Source: Amycolatopsis lexingtonensis (GTDB lineage Bacteria > Actinomycetota > Actinomycetes > Mycobacteriales > Pseudonocardiaceae). Taken from it: a stretch of DNA of 64,000 nt. Made by a program: the position numbers and the translations under genes. The stretch is taken from NCBI RefSeq assembly GCF_014873755.1, contig NZ_JADBEG010000001.1, positions 2,730,501-2,794,500 on the forward strand, in the 5' to 3' direction. Below the pieces are notes generated by a model. That model was given only the letters and a program-made list of their open reading frames with translations. It ran no database searches and was not told where the DNA came from. This document shows, one piece after another, positions 37,724 to 46,320 of this stretch; the first letter of the stretch is position 1, and every line of letters begins with the position of its first letter.

Positions 37724-39949
37724 ATGAAGCCGAGCACATCGCACTGGGGAGCCTTCTCGGCCGAGGTCGGCCCCGACGGCAGGCTGCGCGTCGAACCACA
37801 CCCCGCCGACCCGGCACCGTCGCCCCTGCTGGGCAACCTGGCCGCCGCGCTGGACCACCCCACCCGGGTGGCCCGGCCGGCGGTCCGCCGCGGCTGGCTC
37901 GAAGGCGGGCCGGCGCCGGACGAGCGCCGGGGCCGCGACGAGTTCGTCGAGCTGCCGTGGGACGAGGTGCTCGACCTGCTGGCCGCCGAACTGGACCGCG
38001 TCCGGACCGAGCACGGCAACCAGGCGATCTTCGGCGGCTCCTACGGCTGGGCCAGCGCCGGCCGGTTCCACCACGCGCAGAGTCAGCTGCACCGCTTCCT
38101 GAACACCATCGGCGGCTTCACGTCGGCGCGGAACACCTACAGCAACGGCACGTCGTCGGTGCTCCTGCCGCACGTCGTCGGCGACGCGCACGCGGTGCTG
38201 CGCCAGGCGTCGACCTGGCCGACGATCGCCGCGCACACCGAGCTGATCGTCGCGTTCGGCGGCGTGCCGGAGAAGAACGTCTTCGTCACACCCGGCGGGG
38301 TCACGGTCCACGGCACCCCCGGCCACCTCGCGCGGTTCGGTGGCCGCGTCGCGCTCGTCAGCCCGTTGCGCGACGACGTGCCGTCCACAATAGACACGCG
38401 CTGGTACCCGATCCGGCCCGCGACCGACACCGCGCTGATGCTCGCGCTCGCGCACACGCTCGTCGTCGAAGGCCTGCACGACAAGGACTTCCTGGACCGC
38501 TACTGCGTCGGCTACGCGGAGTTCGAGCGCTACCTGCTCGACAAGGACCCGGACTGGGCGGCCGGGATCACCGGCATCCCGGCCGCCGACATCGTCGCGC
38601 TGGCCAGGGAAATGGCCGCGCACCGGACGCTGATCACCGTCACGTGGTCGCTGCAGCGCACCGAGCACGGCGAGCAGCCGGTGTGGGCGGGCATCGCGCT
38701 GGCCGCGCTGCTCGGCCAGATCGGCCTGCCCGGCGGCGGGTTCGGCCACGGCTACGGCTCGATGGGCGACGTCGGCGACACCGGTCCCGAGCTGCGGATA
38801 CCCGCGCTGCCCCAGGGCGTCAACCCGGTCGGCGAGTACATCCCGGTCGCGCGGATCGCCGACCTGCTGCTGCACCCGGGCGAGACCTACGACTACAACG
38901 GCGAAACCCGGCGCTACCCGGACATCCGGCTCGTGCACTGGGCGGGCGGCAACCCGTTCCACCACCACCAGGACCTCAACCGCCTGCGCCGCGCCTTCAC
39001 CCGCCCGGACACCGTCGTCGTGAACGATCCTCATTGGACAGCCACCGCGCGGCACGCCGACATCGTGCTGCCCGCCACGACGGCGCTGGAACGCGAGGAC
39101 ATCGGCTCCGGCCGCCGCGACACGCACGTGATCGCCATGCACCGGATCGCCGACCCCGCCGGGGAAGCGCGGGACGACTACGAGATCTTCGCCGGATTGG
39201 CTCTTCGGCTCGGCGTCGCCGAGGCGTTCACCGAAGGCCGGTCCGCCCGGCAGTGGCTGCAGCACCTTTACCGCGGCTGGCGCGATTCCCCTTCGTTCGA
39301 GGAGTTCTGGGCCGCGGGCGAGCTGCGGCTCCCGCCCGGCCCCGAGCACCACACCCTGTTCGCGGACTTCCGCGCGGACCCGGACGCCCACCCCCTGCAC
39401 ACCCCGAGCGGCCGCATCGAGATCACGTCGGCGACCGTCGCGGGGTTCGGTTACCCGGACTGCCCCGGCCACCCGGTCTGGCTGTCGCCGAGCGAAACCG
39501 GTCCGCTGTGGCTGATCGCGAACCAGCCGCACACCCGGCTGCACAGCCAGCTCGACGCCGGCGCCACGAGCCTGGCCGGCAAGGTGGCCGGCCGCGAGGC
39601 GATCCGCCTCAACCCCACCGACGCGGCCGCGCGCGGCATCGAAGCGGGCGACGTGGTCCGGGTGTTCAACGACCGCGGCGCCTGCCTGGCGGGCGCGGTC
39701 CTGGACGACGCGTTGCGGCCCGGCGTCGTCCAGCTCCCGACCGGTGCGTGGTTCGACCCTGTCGAGGATCACGTGGGCGGACCGCTGTGCACGCACGGAA
39801 ATCCGAACGTCCTCACCGCGGACATCCCGTCGTCGCGGCTGTCCCAAGGGTGCGCGGGTCAGCACGCGGCTGTCGACGTCGAGCGCTTCGAGGGCCCGGT
39901 TCCGGAGGTGCAGGTCCTGCGTGCACCGGTCTTGAGACGACGTCGATGA
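37724..39949 (+). CDS. Molybdopterin-dependent oxidoreductase, biotin/DMSO sulfoxide reductase type
   Basis: 741 aa. The ATG at 37724 starts M-K-P-S-T-S-H-W-G-A-F. It has the architecture of the DMSO reductase/BisC branch: no N-terminal Fe-S cysteines, T-Y-S-N-G-T-S-S-V-L-L-P-H-V-V-G with a likely Ser molybdenum ligand, H-W-A-G-G-N-P-F-H-H-H-Q-D, N-D-P-H-W-T-A-T-A-R-H-A-D-I-V-L-P, and a C-terminal guanine-dinucleotide-binding domain (N-Q-P-H-T-R-L-H-S-Q). No twin-arginine signal is visible, so it is probably cytoplasmic and acts on a sulfoxide or N-oxide. Substrate unknown. Confidence 0.92.
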   Translation: MKPSTSHWGAFSAEVGPDGRLRVEPHPADPAPSPLLGNLAAALDHPTRVARPAVRRGWLEGGPAPDERRGRDEFVELPWDEVLDLLAAELDRVRTEHGNQAIFGGSYGWASAGRFHHAQSQLHRFLNTIGGFTSARNTYSNGTSSVLLPHVVGDAHAVLRQASTWPTIAAHTELIVAFGGVPEKNVFVTPGGVTVHGTPGHLARFGGRVALVSPLRDDVPSTIDTRWYPIRPATDTALMLALAHTLVVEGLHDKDFLDRYCVGYAEFERYLLDKDPDWAAGITGIPAADIVALAREMAAHRTLITVTWSLQRTEHGEQPVWAGIALAALLGQIGLPGGGFGHGYGSMGDVGDTGPELRIPALPQGVNPVGEYIPVARIADLLLHPGETYDYNGETRRYPDIRLVHWAGGNPFHHHQDLNRLRRAFTRPDTVVVNDPHWTATARHADIVLPATTALEREDIGSGRRDTHVIAMHRIADPAGEARDDYEIFAGLALRLGVAEAFTEGRSARQWLQHLYRGWRDSPSFEEFWAAGELRLPPGPEHHTLFADFRADPDAHPLHTPSGRIEITSATVAGFGYPDCPGHPVWLSPSETGPLWLIANQPHTRLHSQLDAGATSLAGKVAGREAIRLNPTDAAARGIEAGDVVRVFNDRGACLAGAVLDDALRPGVVQLPTGAWFDPVEDHVGGPLCTHGNPNVLTADIPSSRLSQGCAGQHAAVDVERFEGPVPEVQVLRAPVLRRRR

Positions 39950-40005
39950 CGCCTTGCCGTTACCCTGGCAGGGCGGAGTGCCGGTGAAACGGAGGGGGAG
40001 CACGC

Positions 40006-40641
40006 GTGCGGGTGGCCGAACTGGTGCAGTCGCCACTCGTACCGCCCGGCCGGCCGGTCCGCCGGGTGTCCCAGCTGCTCATCGGCCTCGTGCTCTACGG
40101 CGTCAGCGACGCCATGGTGGTCGCCGCCGGGCTCGGGGTCGAACCCTGGGACGCGCTCGCGCAGGGGCTGACCCGCACGGCCGGGCTCAGCATCGGGGTC
40201 TGGACCAACCTGATCGGCGCCGCCGTGCTGCTGCTGTGGATTCCGCTGCGGCAGAAGCCCGGGCTCGGCACGCTGTGCAACGTCCTGCTCGTCGGCACCT
40301 CGATGGACCTCGCGCTGGCGCTGCTGCCGCCGTTCGGGCACCTCTGGGTGCGCTGGGTCGTGCTCATCGCGGGCATCGTGCTCAACGGGTTCGCCACCGG
40401 CTGCTACATCGGCGCGCAGGCCGGCCCCGGGCCGCGGGACGGGCTGATGACCGGGCTTGCCCAGCGCGGGTACCCGATCTGGGCGGTGCGCTGGGGCATC
40501 GAGATCGCCGTGCTGGTCATCGGGTTCCTGCTCGGCGCCACCGTCGGGATCGGGACCGTGCTCTACGCCTGCGCGATCGGGCCGCTCGCTCAGCTGTTCA
40601 TCCCGATGCTGGACATGGGCCGCCGCGAGGGAAAGCCCTGA
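40006..40641 (+). CDS. YczE/YyaS/YitT family integral membrane protein
   Basis: 211 aa, GTG start with GGAGGGGG about 8 bases upstream. Five or more hydrophobic segments, and family-typical stretches G-L-G-V-E-P-W-D-A-L-A-Q-G-L and G-P-G-P-R-D-G-L-M-T-G-L. Members are membrane proteins with no firmly known function. The 3' end overlaps the convergent C26 hydrolase by 52 bp. Confidence 0.85.
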   Translation: MRVAELVQSPLVPPGRPVRRVSQLLIGLVLYGVSDAMVVAAGLGVEPWDALAQGLTRTAGLSIGVWTNLIGAAVLLLWIPLRQKPGLGTLCNVLLVGTSMDLALALLPPFGHLWVRWVVLIAGIVLNGFATGCYIGAQAGPGPRDGLMTGLAQRGYPIWAVRWGIEIAVLVIGFLLGATVGIGTVLYACAIGPLAQLFIPMLDMGRREGKP

Positions 40642-41354
40642 CGCACGGCCGCCAGCCGGGCCGCGACGCCGAATTCATGGAAGATCGCCGTGGAGACCGG
40701 GTCCGTCTCGGCGTACCACTCGGGGTGCCATTGCACCGCGAGGCAGAACCCGTCGCCCGCCGACGCGGCCTCGACCACGCCGTCGGCGGCCACCGCCTCC
40801 ACCCGCAGGTCCGGCGCGATCCGGTCAATGGCCTGGTGGTGCAAGGAATTGACCGACACGCGCGCGTAGCCCAGCAGCTGCCGCAGCATGCCGCCCGCGG
40901 GGAGGTCGACCTCGTGCGCGGGCCGGTACTGCCGGTCCCGCGGCTGGGAAAGGTCCTCTCGATGACTGTCGCCGGGCAGGTCGCGCAGGGTGCCGCCCAG
41001 TGCGACGTTGAGCTCCTGCAGCCCGCGGCAGATCCCCAGCACCGGAATGCCCGCCCGCAGCGCCGCGGGCAGCACCCGCAGCGCGAGTTCGTCGCGGTCC
41101 GGGTCCACCGGGGCCGGCCGGGGACGGCCGCCGTAGCGGGCCGGGTCCACGTCGATCTGGTGCCCACCGAACACGACGCCGTCGAAGCGGTCCAGCACCT
41201 CCACCAAGTGCGGCGCGGGGCCGCCGACGACAGCCACCGCGCAGCCGGAAACCCGTTCCAGCGCCCGGGCGTAGACCTCGCGCACCGCGACGTGCGGGAC
41301 CTCGTCGACCGGTTCGGCCGACGCCGCGAGCGCGACCAGCGGCCGGGCGCTCAT
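40590..41354 (-). CDS. Peptidase C26 / gamma-glutamyl-gamma-aminobutyrate hydrolase family protein
   Basis: 254 aa from ATG at 41354 (GGGAG 8 bases upstream; a GTG at 41369 is possible). A class I glutamine-amidotransferase-like hydrolase with the nucleophile in G-I-C109-R-G-L-Q-E-L-N, H-H-Q-A-I-D, and the catalytic pair in Q-W-H210-P-E212-W. The best-known member, PuuD, cleaves gamma-Glu-GABA. It is 3.7 kb from the carrier-protein operon and on the other strand, so a link is speculative, though a gamma-glutamyl hydrolase would suit a gamma-Glu-protected intermediate. Family call firm, substrate unknown. Confidence 0.92.
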   Translation of the reverse strand: MSARPLVALAASAEPVDEVPHVAVREVYARALERVSGCAVAVVGGPAPHLVEVLDRFDGVVFGGHQIDVDPARYGGRPRPAPVDPDRDELALRVLPAALRAGIPVLGICRGLQELNVALGGTLRDLPGDSHREDLSQPRDRQYRPAHEVDLPAGGMLRQLLGYARVSVNSLHHQAIDRIAPDLRVEAVAADGVVEAASAGDGFCLAVQWHPEWYAETDPVSTAIFHEFGVAARLAAVRQGFPSRRPMSSIGMNS

Positions 41355-41402
41355 CGGACCCGCTCCCACGGCCCCGGCAAAGTCGCGTCGCCGCGATCCG
41401 CC

Positions 41403-41458
41403 AACGTCTTGAATGAGTCATTCAGGTCTTCGGAGGTCCTGAATGACTCATTCAAGAC
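41403..41458. repeat. 56-bp interspersed palindrome, copy 1
   Basis: Perfect 21-bp arms at 41406-41426 and 41438-41458 around an 11-base loop (TCTTCGGAGGT). Each arm contains its own palindrome, TGAATGAGTCATTCA. All 56 bp are identical to 58922-58977. It lies between the C26 hydrolase start and the sulfhydrylase stop. Confidence 0.96.
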
Positions 41459-41472
41459 GTCTCGCGAGGCGG

Positions 41473-42810
41473 TCACCGGGCCCGCTCCAGGGCGCGGGCG
41501 AGGTCTTCGAGCAGGTCGTCGGGGTGCTCCAGGCCCAGCGAAAGCCGGATCGAACCCGGGGTCACGCCGGCCGCGAGCTGGTCGGCCTCGGGCAGCTGGG
41601 CGTGCGTGGTGGACGCCGGGTGCGTGGCCATCGACCGGACGTCGCCGATGTTGGTGACGTGCGCGAACAGGCGGAGCGCTTCGATGAACCGGCTGCCCGC
41701 CTCCTGCCCGCCGTCGAGCTCGAACTGCACCAGCGGGCCGCCGTTGCCGCCGAGGTAGCGCCGCAGCAGCTCCCGCTGCTCGCCGCCGGCCAGGGTCGGG
41801 TGCCTGACCGAGGACACCGCCGGGTGCGCGTCGAGGAACTTCGCGACCGCGGCCGCGTTTTCGCCGTGCGCGCGCATCCGCAGCGGCAGCGTCTCGATGC
41901 CCTGGATGAGCAGGAACGCGTTGAACGGGCTCAGGCACGCCCCGAGGTCGCGCAGCAGCGTTTCCCGCGCTTTGAGCAGGTAGGGGCTGCGGCCCAGCGC
42001 GCTGTCGAGCCCGGCGCCGGTCTCGGTCCACACCGCGCCGCCGTGCGCGGGGTCGGGCTCGGTCAGCAGCGGGTGGCGCTCGGCGTGGCGCGGCCAGTCG
42101 AAGGTGCCGCCGTCCACGATGAGCCCGCCCAGTGCGCTGCCGTGGCCGCCGATGTACTTCGTGGCCGAATAGACCAGGATGTTCGCGCCGAAGTCCAGCG
42201 GGTTGCAGACCATCGGGAGCAGCGTGTTGTCCAGTACCAGCGGCACTTCCGCCTGTTCGGCGAGCCCGGCGACGTCTTCGATCGGGAAGATGCGCAGCTT
42301 CGGGTTGGGCAGCGTTTCGCCGAAGTAGGCGCGGGTGCGCTCGTCCGTGGCGGCGGCGAAGTTCTTCGGGTCTTCCGGGCTGACGAACCGGGTTTCGACG
42401 CCGAAGCGGGCGAAGGTGTTGGCCAGCAGGTTCCACGTGCCGCCGTAGAGCTCGTCGGAGCTGACGATGTTGTCCCCGGCCTGGCACAGGTTGAGCAGGG
42501 CGACGGTGGTCGCGGCCTGGCCGGTGGAGACGGCCAGCGCGGCCGGCGCGCCGTCGACGGCGGCGATCCGCGCTTCGAGCACGTCGCAGGTCGGGTTGTT
42601 GAGGCGGGTGTAGGCGTGCCCGTCCTCGCTCAGGTCGAAGATGCCGGCGGCGGCCCCGGTGCCGGGCAGCTCGTAGGCCGCGGTCTGGAAGATCGGCGTG
42701 ATCACCGGCGCGGTCGGGCCGGCGCGCAGCTCGGCACCCGCGTGCATCACGGCGGATTCGGGCCGCCGGAAGTCCTTCGGCGCGGCGGCGGGGCGGTCAG
42801 TGACCGGCAT
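41473..42810 (-). CDS. O-acetylhomoserine sulfhydrylase-type Cys/Met metabolism PLP enzyme
   Basis: 445 aa. ATG at 42810 with GAGGGAG 7 bases upstream. Typical features: A-Y-T-R-L-N-N-P-T, S-T-G-Q-A-A, L-D-N-T-L-L-P, and the PLP lysine in V-Y-S-A-T-K218-Y-I-G-G-H-G. Such enzymes replace the acetoxy group of O-acetylhomoserine with sulfide (or another nucleophile) to make homocysteine. The start overlaps the end of the upstream desaturase gene by 14 bp, so they are one transcript; a methionine biosynthesis role or a gamma-replacement in specialised metabolism are both possible. Confidence 0.92.
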   Translation of the reverse strand: MPVTDRPAAAPKDFRRPESAVMHAGAELRAGPTAPVITPIFQTAAYELPGTGAAAGIFDLSEDGHAYTRLNNPTCDVLEARIAAVDGAPAALAVSTGQAATTVALLNLCQAGDNIVSSDELYGGTWNLLANTFARFGVETRFVSPEDPKNFAAATDERTRAYFGETLPNPKLRIFPIEDVAGLAEQAEVPLVLDNTLLPMVCNPLDFGANILVYSATKYIGGHGSALGGLIVDGGTFDWPRHAERHPLLTEPDPAHGGAVWTETGAGLDSALGRSPYLLKARETLLRDLGACLSPFNAFLLIQGIETLPLRMRAHGENAAAVAKFLDAHPAVSSVRHPTLAGGEQRELLRRYLGGNGGPLVQFELDGGQEAGSRFIEALRLFAHVTNIGDVRSMATHPASTTHAQLPEADQLAAGVTPGSIRLSLGLEHPDDLLEDLARALERAR

Positions 42811-43852
42811 GGGACAGCTCCCTCGGTTCGGACATGGACGTGACGATCGCGCTGACGGCGCTGGGCTGGCCCTGCGGTCCCCGGGTGAACAGCCCGCCCA
42901 GCACGGCGTCGACCGCGGCGTAATCCGGATCGGCCAGCCGCACCCGCCTCGCCTTGCCGAGGTTCCAGAACGGCGTGCGCGGATCGAGGTGGTGTTCCAG
43001 GTGGTAGTTGTCGTTGTGGATGCCGGTCAGGAACTTCTCCCAGCCGCGGCTCTTGCGGTTGCGCGTCATGTGCAGGTCGACGCGGGCATCGCGGACGAGC
43101 GGCGTGTGCTCGGAGAGTTCGATGTACCAGCCCAGGATCTGGAAGCTGGTCAGGTAGGGCACGAACCAGAACAGCAGCAGCTCGGTCGTCCAGCCCTGTG
43201 CCCAGCACACCCCGGCGACGGCGGCCCAGAAGCCCCAGAACCCGGCGCGGTCGAGCAGCCGCCTGCCGCGCCGGACCTGGGACGCTTCCTGGGCGCGGCC
43301 TTCGCGCAGCACCCGATAGCGGTTGCGGACCAGGTAGCGCAGGTAGGCCCAGGTCTGCGTGCCGAACAACGGCATCAGCACCACGCGGCGCACGTAGGTC
43401 CGCGGCGAGGCGGCCCGGTAGGCGCCCTGCTCGATGAAGAACCGCAGGTCCGGGTCGCGGTCCGGGTCGCCCAGCCGCGGGTGGTGGGTGAACACGTGCG
43501 AAACCTTGTACGCGTAGTGCTGCTGGAAGATCGGGTACGCGGTGAGCACGGTGCCGAGCAGCATCCGCACCCGGTGGTCGGCCGCGCCGACGCCGTGGGC
43601 GCAGTCGTGCAGGATCGTGGACAGCCCCCGCTGCCGGGCCCCGATGATCAGCACGGCGAGCGGGTAGCACCACCACGAAACGGCCACGCAGAGCCAAACG
43701 CAGGCCGCGATCCAGGCGGCGTCCTCGAGCCAGGCCAGTGCGGCGTGCCAGTTGTCGCTGCGGTTGAGGGGTTTCATCCGGGCCCGCACGTCGGCGGGGA
43801 AGCGGTGCATCCGGTAGCGCTTCCCGTCGTAGGCCCACTCGGTCTCGGACAC
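42797..43852 (-). CDS. Integral membrane fatty acid desaturase-type di-iron enzyme
   Basis: 351 aa. Three histidine boxes: H82-D-C-A-H86, H119-V-F-T-H123-H124 and H284-L-E-H287-H288, with hydrophobic segments between them (about 46-71 and 205-245). Members desaturate or hydroxylate acyl chains using two irons and O2. It lies 15 bp after the aldo/keto reductase and overlaps the sulfhydrylase start. The substrate is not evident; it could act on a lipid or a hydrophobic metabolite. Confidence 0.9.
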   Translation of the reverse strand: MSETEWAYDGKRYRMHRFPADVRARMKPLNRSDNWHAALAWLEDAAWIAACVWLCVAVSWWCYPLAVLIIGARQRGLSTILHDCAHGVGAADHRVRMLLGTVLTAYPIFQQHYAYKVSHVFTHHPRLGDPDRDPDLRFFIEQGAYRAASPRTYVRRVVLMPLFGTQTWAYLRYLVRNRYRVLREGRAQEASQVRRGRRLLDRAGFWGFWAAVAGVCWAQGWTTELLLFWFVPYLTSFQILGWYIELSEHTPLVRDARVDLHMTRNRKSRGWEKFLTGIHNDNYHLEHHLDPRTPFWNLGKARRVRLADPDYAAVDAVLGGLFTRGPQGQPSAVSAIVTSMSEPRELSHAGH

Positions 43853-43867
43853 GCGTGCTCCCTGGAG

Positions 43868-44869
43868 TCAGACGAGGGCGGTCAGCGGCACGCCGATGAA
43901 CGTCGGGTCGAAGCGGCTGACGCCGTCGAGCAGCTCGTCGATCTTCTGCATCACCGCGGGGTCGAGCACGACGTCCACGGCCTTGAGGTTGTCCGTGAGC
44001 TGTTCGGGGCGCGAGGCACCGGTGATCGCGGTGGCGACGTTGGGGTTCTGCAGCACCCAGGCCAGCGCCAGCTGCGCCATGGTCAGGCCGAGCTGCTCGG
44101 CGACCGGCCGCAGTTCCTGCACGCGGCGCAGCACGTCGTCCTGCAGCCAGCGCACCATGTAACCGCTTCCCTCGCCGTCGGTGGCGCGGGAGCCGGCCGG
44201 GGGCTGCTTGCCCGGCAGGTACTTCCCGGTCAGCACGCCCTGTGCCATCGGCGACCAGACGAGCTGGCCCATGCCCTCGCGCTCGCAGGCCGGGATGACC
44301 TGCGCCTCGATGACCCGCCACAGCATCGAATACTGCGTCTGGCTGGAGATCAGCGGTACGCGCAGCTCGCGGGCCAGCGCGGCGGCGCGGGTGATCTGCT
44401 CGGCGGTCCACTCCGAGACGCCGACGTAGAGGATCTTGCCCTGGCGCACCAGGTCGGCGAAGGCCAGCATGGTCTCCTCCAGCTCGACCGTCGGGTCGAA
44501 CTGGTGGGCCTGGTAGAGGTCGAGGTAGTCGGTCTGGAGCCGGCGCAGGGAGCCGTGCGCGGACTCCATGATGTGCTTGCGTCCCAGTCCCTGGTCGTTG
44601 GGGCCGCCGGGGCCGGTCGGCCAGTAGACCTTGGTGCAGATCTCCAGGCTCTCCCGGCGGAGACCCGACAGCGCCCGCCCCAGCACCTCTTCGGCGCGGG
44701 TGTTGGCGTACATGTCGGCGGTGTCGAACGTGGTGATCCCGGCGTCCAGCGCCGCTTCCACGCATTTCCTGGCTTGTTCCTCGGCCACTTGCGACCCGTG
44801 GGTGATCCAGTTGCCGTAGGAAATCCTGCTCACTGAGAGGCCGCTGCGGCCAAGTCGACGATGTTCCAT
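43868..44869 (-). CDS. Aldo/keto reductase (KCNAB-like)
   Basis: 333 aa starting M-E-H-R-R-L-G-R-S-G-L at 44869. Catalytic tetrad elements are visible: F-D-T-A-D-M-Y (Asp and Tyr), I-C-T-K (Lys) and Y-Q-A-H-Q (His). NADPH-binding end motif V-A-T-A-I-T-G-A-S. First gene of the minus-strand trio, divergent from the carrier-protein operon across a 185-bp shared promoter region, which makes it a candidate member of that pathway. Confidence 0.93.
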   Translation of the reverse strand: MEHRRLGRSGLSVSRISYGNWITHGSQVAEEQARKCVEAALDAGITTFDTADMYANTRAEEVLGRALSGLRRESLEICTKVYWPTGPGGPNDQGLGRKHIMESAHGSLRRLQTDYLDLYQAHQFDPTVELEETMLAFADLVRQGKILYVGVSEWTAEQITRAAALARELRVPLISSQTQYSMLWRVIEAQVIPACEREGMGQLVWSPMAQGVLTGKYLPGKQPPAGSRATDGEGSGYMVRWLQDDVLRRVQELRPVAEQLGLTMAQLALAWVLQNPNVATAITGASRPEQLTDNLKAVDVVLDPAVMQKIDELLDGVSRFDPTFIGVPLTALV

Positions 44870-44942
44870 GCCTTACGACCCTCCAAGCAAATTTCTGTGT
44901 AGTCAACGTTTGAAACGCGAGATCAAGGGGCCGCGAATGGGG

Positions 44943-44961
44943 TCATCAAAACTATTGATGA
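44943..44961. promoter_or_regulatory. LysR-type inverted repeat in the divergent promoter region
   Basis: TCATCAAAACTATTGATGA: perfect 7-bp arms with a 5-bp spacer, of the T-N11-A form bound by LysR regulators. It sits in the 185-bp gap between the aldo/keto reductase start (44869) and the operon start (45055). The LysR gene beyond the operon end is the natural candidate to bind it; this is inference. Confidence 0.45.
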
Positions 44962-45054
44962 GCCGATCAACCGGTCCATGATCACATTTGCCCAGATCAT
45001 TTTCCGCTGAGAGCGTGAGGTATCTGCCAGGGGGAAATCGAGATCGGGAGAACA

Positions 45055-46320
45055 ATGGTCGACAAGATCATCGGTGCCGCACGTGCGGCGACCACCGCGG
45101 CCCCGCCGCTGGGCAACGAGGCGTACGGGCGGTTCTGCACCGCACTGGCGCACCGGCTCACCGCCGCGTGGCCACGGATCTGCGAAGCCAACGACACCGA
45201 CGTGGGACGAGCGCGGGACCAGGGCCTGCCCGACGTGCTCGTCGACCGGCTCCGGCTGACCGAAGACCACCTCGACGGCCTGGTCACCATGACTTCTACG
45301 GTCGCCGGCGAGCTGGACGAGCTGACCAGCCGCCCGCCCGGGACGCCGATCGGCGACTGGGGCCTGCGGCACCGCGTGCCGCGGCCGCTGGGCGTGGTGC
45401 TGATGATCTTCGAGGCCCGCCCCACGGTCACCGTCGAAGGCGCGCTGCTCAACGTCGCCGCCGGCAACGCGGTGATCCTGCGTGGTGGCAAGGAGATCGC
45501 GCGGACCAACGTCGAGCTCGGCGCCGCCATCACCGCCGCGCTGGACGAGGCGGGGCTGCCGGCGAGCCTGGTCACCGTGCTGGACGACCCCAGCCGCGCG
45601 GTGCTGCGGGACCTGCTGCGCCGGCCCGACGCCATCGACGTACTCATCCCCCGCGGCAGCCCGTCGCTCATCGACTACTGCCACCGCGCAAGCACCATCC
45701 CGGTGCTGGCCAGCGGCGGCGGCGTCAACCACCTCTACGTGCACTCGAGCGCCGACCTGGCCGAGGCGGTCGCGATCGCGCTGGACAGCAAGCTGCCCGC
45801 CCCGGCCGGGTGCACGTCCCTCGAGGTCGCGCTGGTCGACCGGCCGGTGGCCGACGACTTCGTGGCGGCGCTGCTCGACGGCGCCCGCCGCGACGGCCGA
45901 CCGCTGACCATCCGGGTCGGCGAAGGCCTCCGGCGGCCGGAAACCACCGGCGACTGGCAGGTGACCGAGCTGGGCGAGCACGACCTCGGCCGCGAATTCC
46001 TCGACAGCACGGTCGGCGTGGTGGCCGTGGACTCCCCCGGCGAGGCCGTGGAGTTCATCCAGCGCCACGGTTCCGGCCACAGCGAGGCGATCGCCGCCAC
46101 CGACCCGGCGGTCACCGCCGAGTTCACCGACCGGGTGGACGCGGCCACCATCGTCGTCAACGGTTCCCTGCGGCTCAACGACGGCCCGACGCTGGAGCTG
46201 GGCTCGGAAATCGCGATCAGCACCAGCAGGCTGCACGCCCGCGGGCCGATCACCCTGGCCGCGCTGGTGAACTACTGCTGGGTGGTCGAGGCCAACGGCC
46301 GGCTGCGCGAGGCGAGCTGA
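45055..46320 (+). CDS. ProA-like glutamate-5-semialdehyde dehydrogenase homologue
   Basis: 421 aa, family-like length. ATG at 45055 preceded by GGGAGA. Clear ProA features: M-I-F-E-A-R-P-T-V-T-V-E, G-N-A-V-I-L-R-G-G-K-E, L-I-P-R-G-S, the catalytic cysteine at C253 (P-A-G-C-T-S-L-E), and A-R-G-P-I-T-L-A-A-L near the end. ProA normally reduces gamma-glutamyl phosphate to the semialdehyde in proline synthesis. Several usual residues differ (the usual C-H after the second Gly loop is N-H here). No gamma-glutamyl kinase gene is in the window, and it opens a carrier-protein operon, so it probably handles a pathway-specific acyl or aldehyde rather than housekeeping proline. Confidence 0.88.
   Translation: MVDKIIGAARAATTAAPPLGNEAYGRFCTALAHRLTAAWPRICEANDTDVGRARDQGLPDVLVDRLRLTEDHLDGLVTMTSTVAGELDELTSRPPGTPIGDWGLRHRVPRPLGVVLMIFEARPTVTVEGALLNVAAGNAVILRGGKEIARTNVELGAAITAALDEAGLPASLVTVLDDPSRAVLRDLLRRPDAIDVLIPRGSPSLIDYCHRASTIPVLASGGGVNHLYVHSSADLAEAVAIALDSKLPAPAGCTSLEVALVDRPVADDFVAALLDGARRDGRPLTIRVGEGLRRPETTGDWQVTELGEHDLGREFLDSTVGVVAVDSPGEAVEFIQRHGSGHSEAIAATDPAVTAEFTDRVDAATIVVNGSLRLNDGPTLELGSEIAISTSRLHARGPITLAALVNYCWVVEANGRLREAS

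Noticed and set aside
41403..41458. Palindrome read as a transcription terminator or as a single tandem CRISPR-like repeat
   Set aside because: It has no T tract, occurs as an isolated unit with no spacers, and an identical copy is 17.5 kb away, so it is listed as an interspersed repeat.
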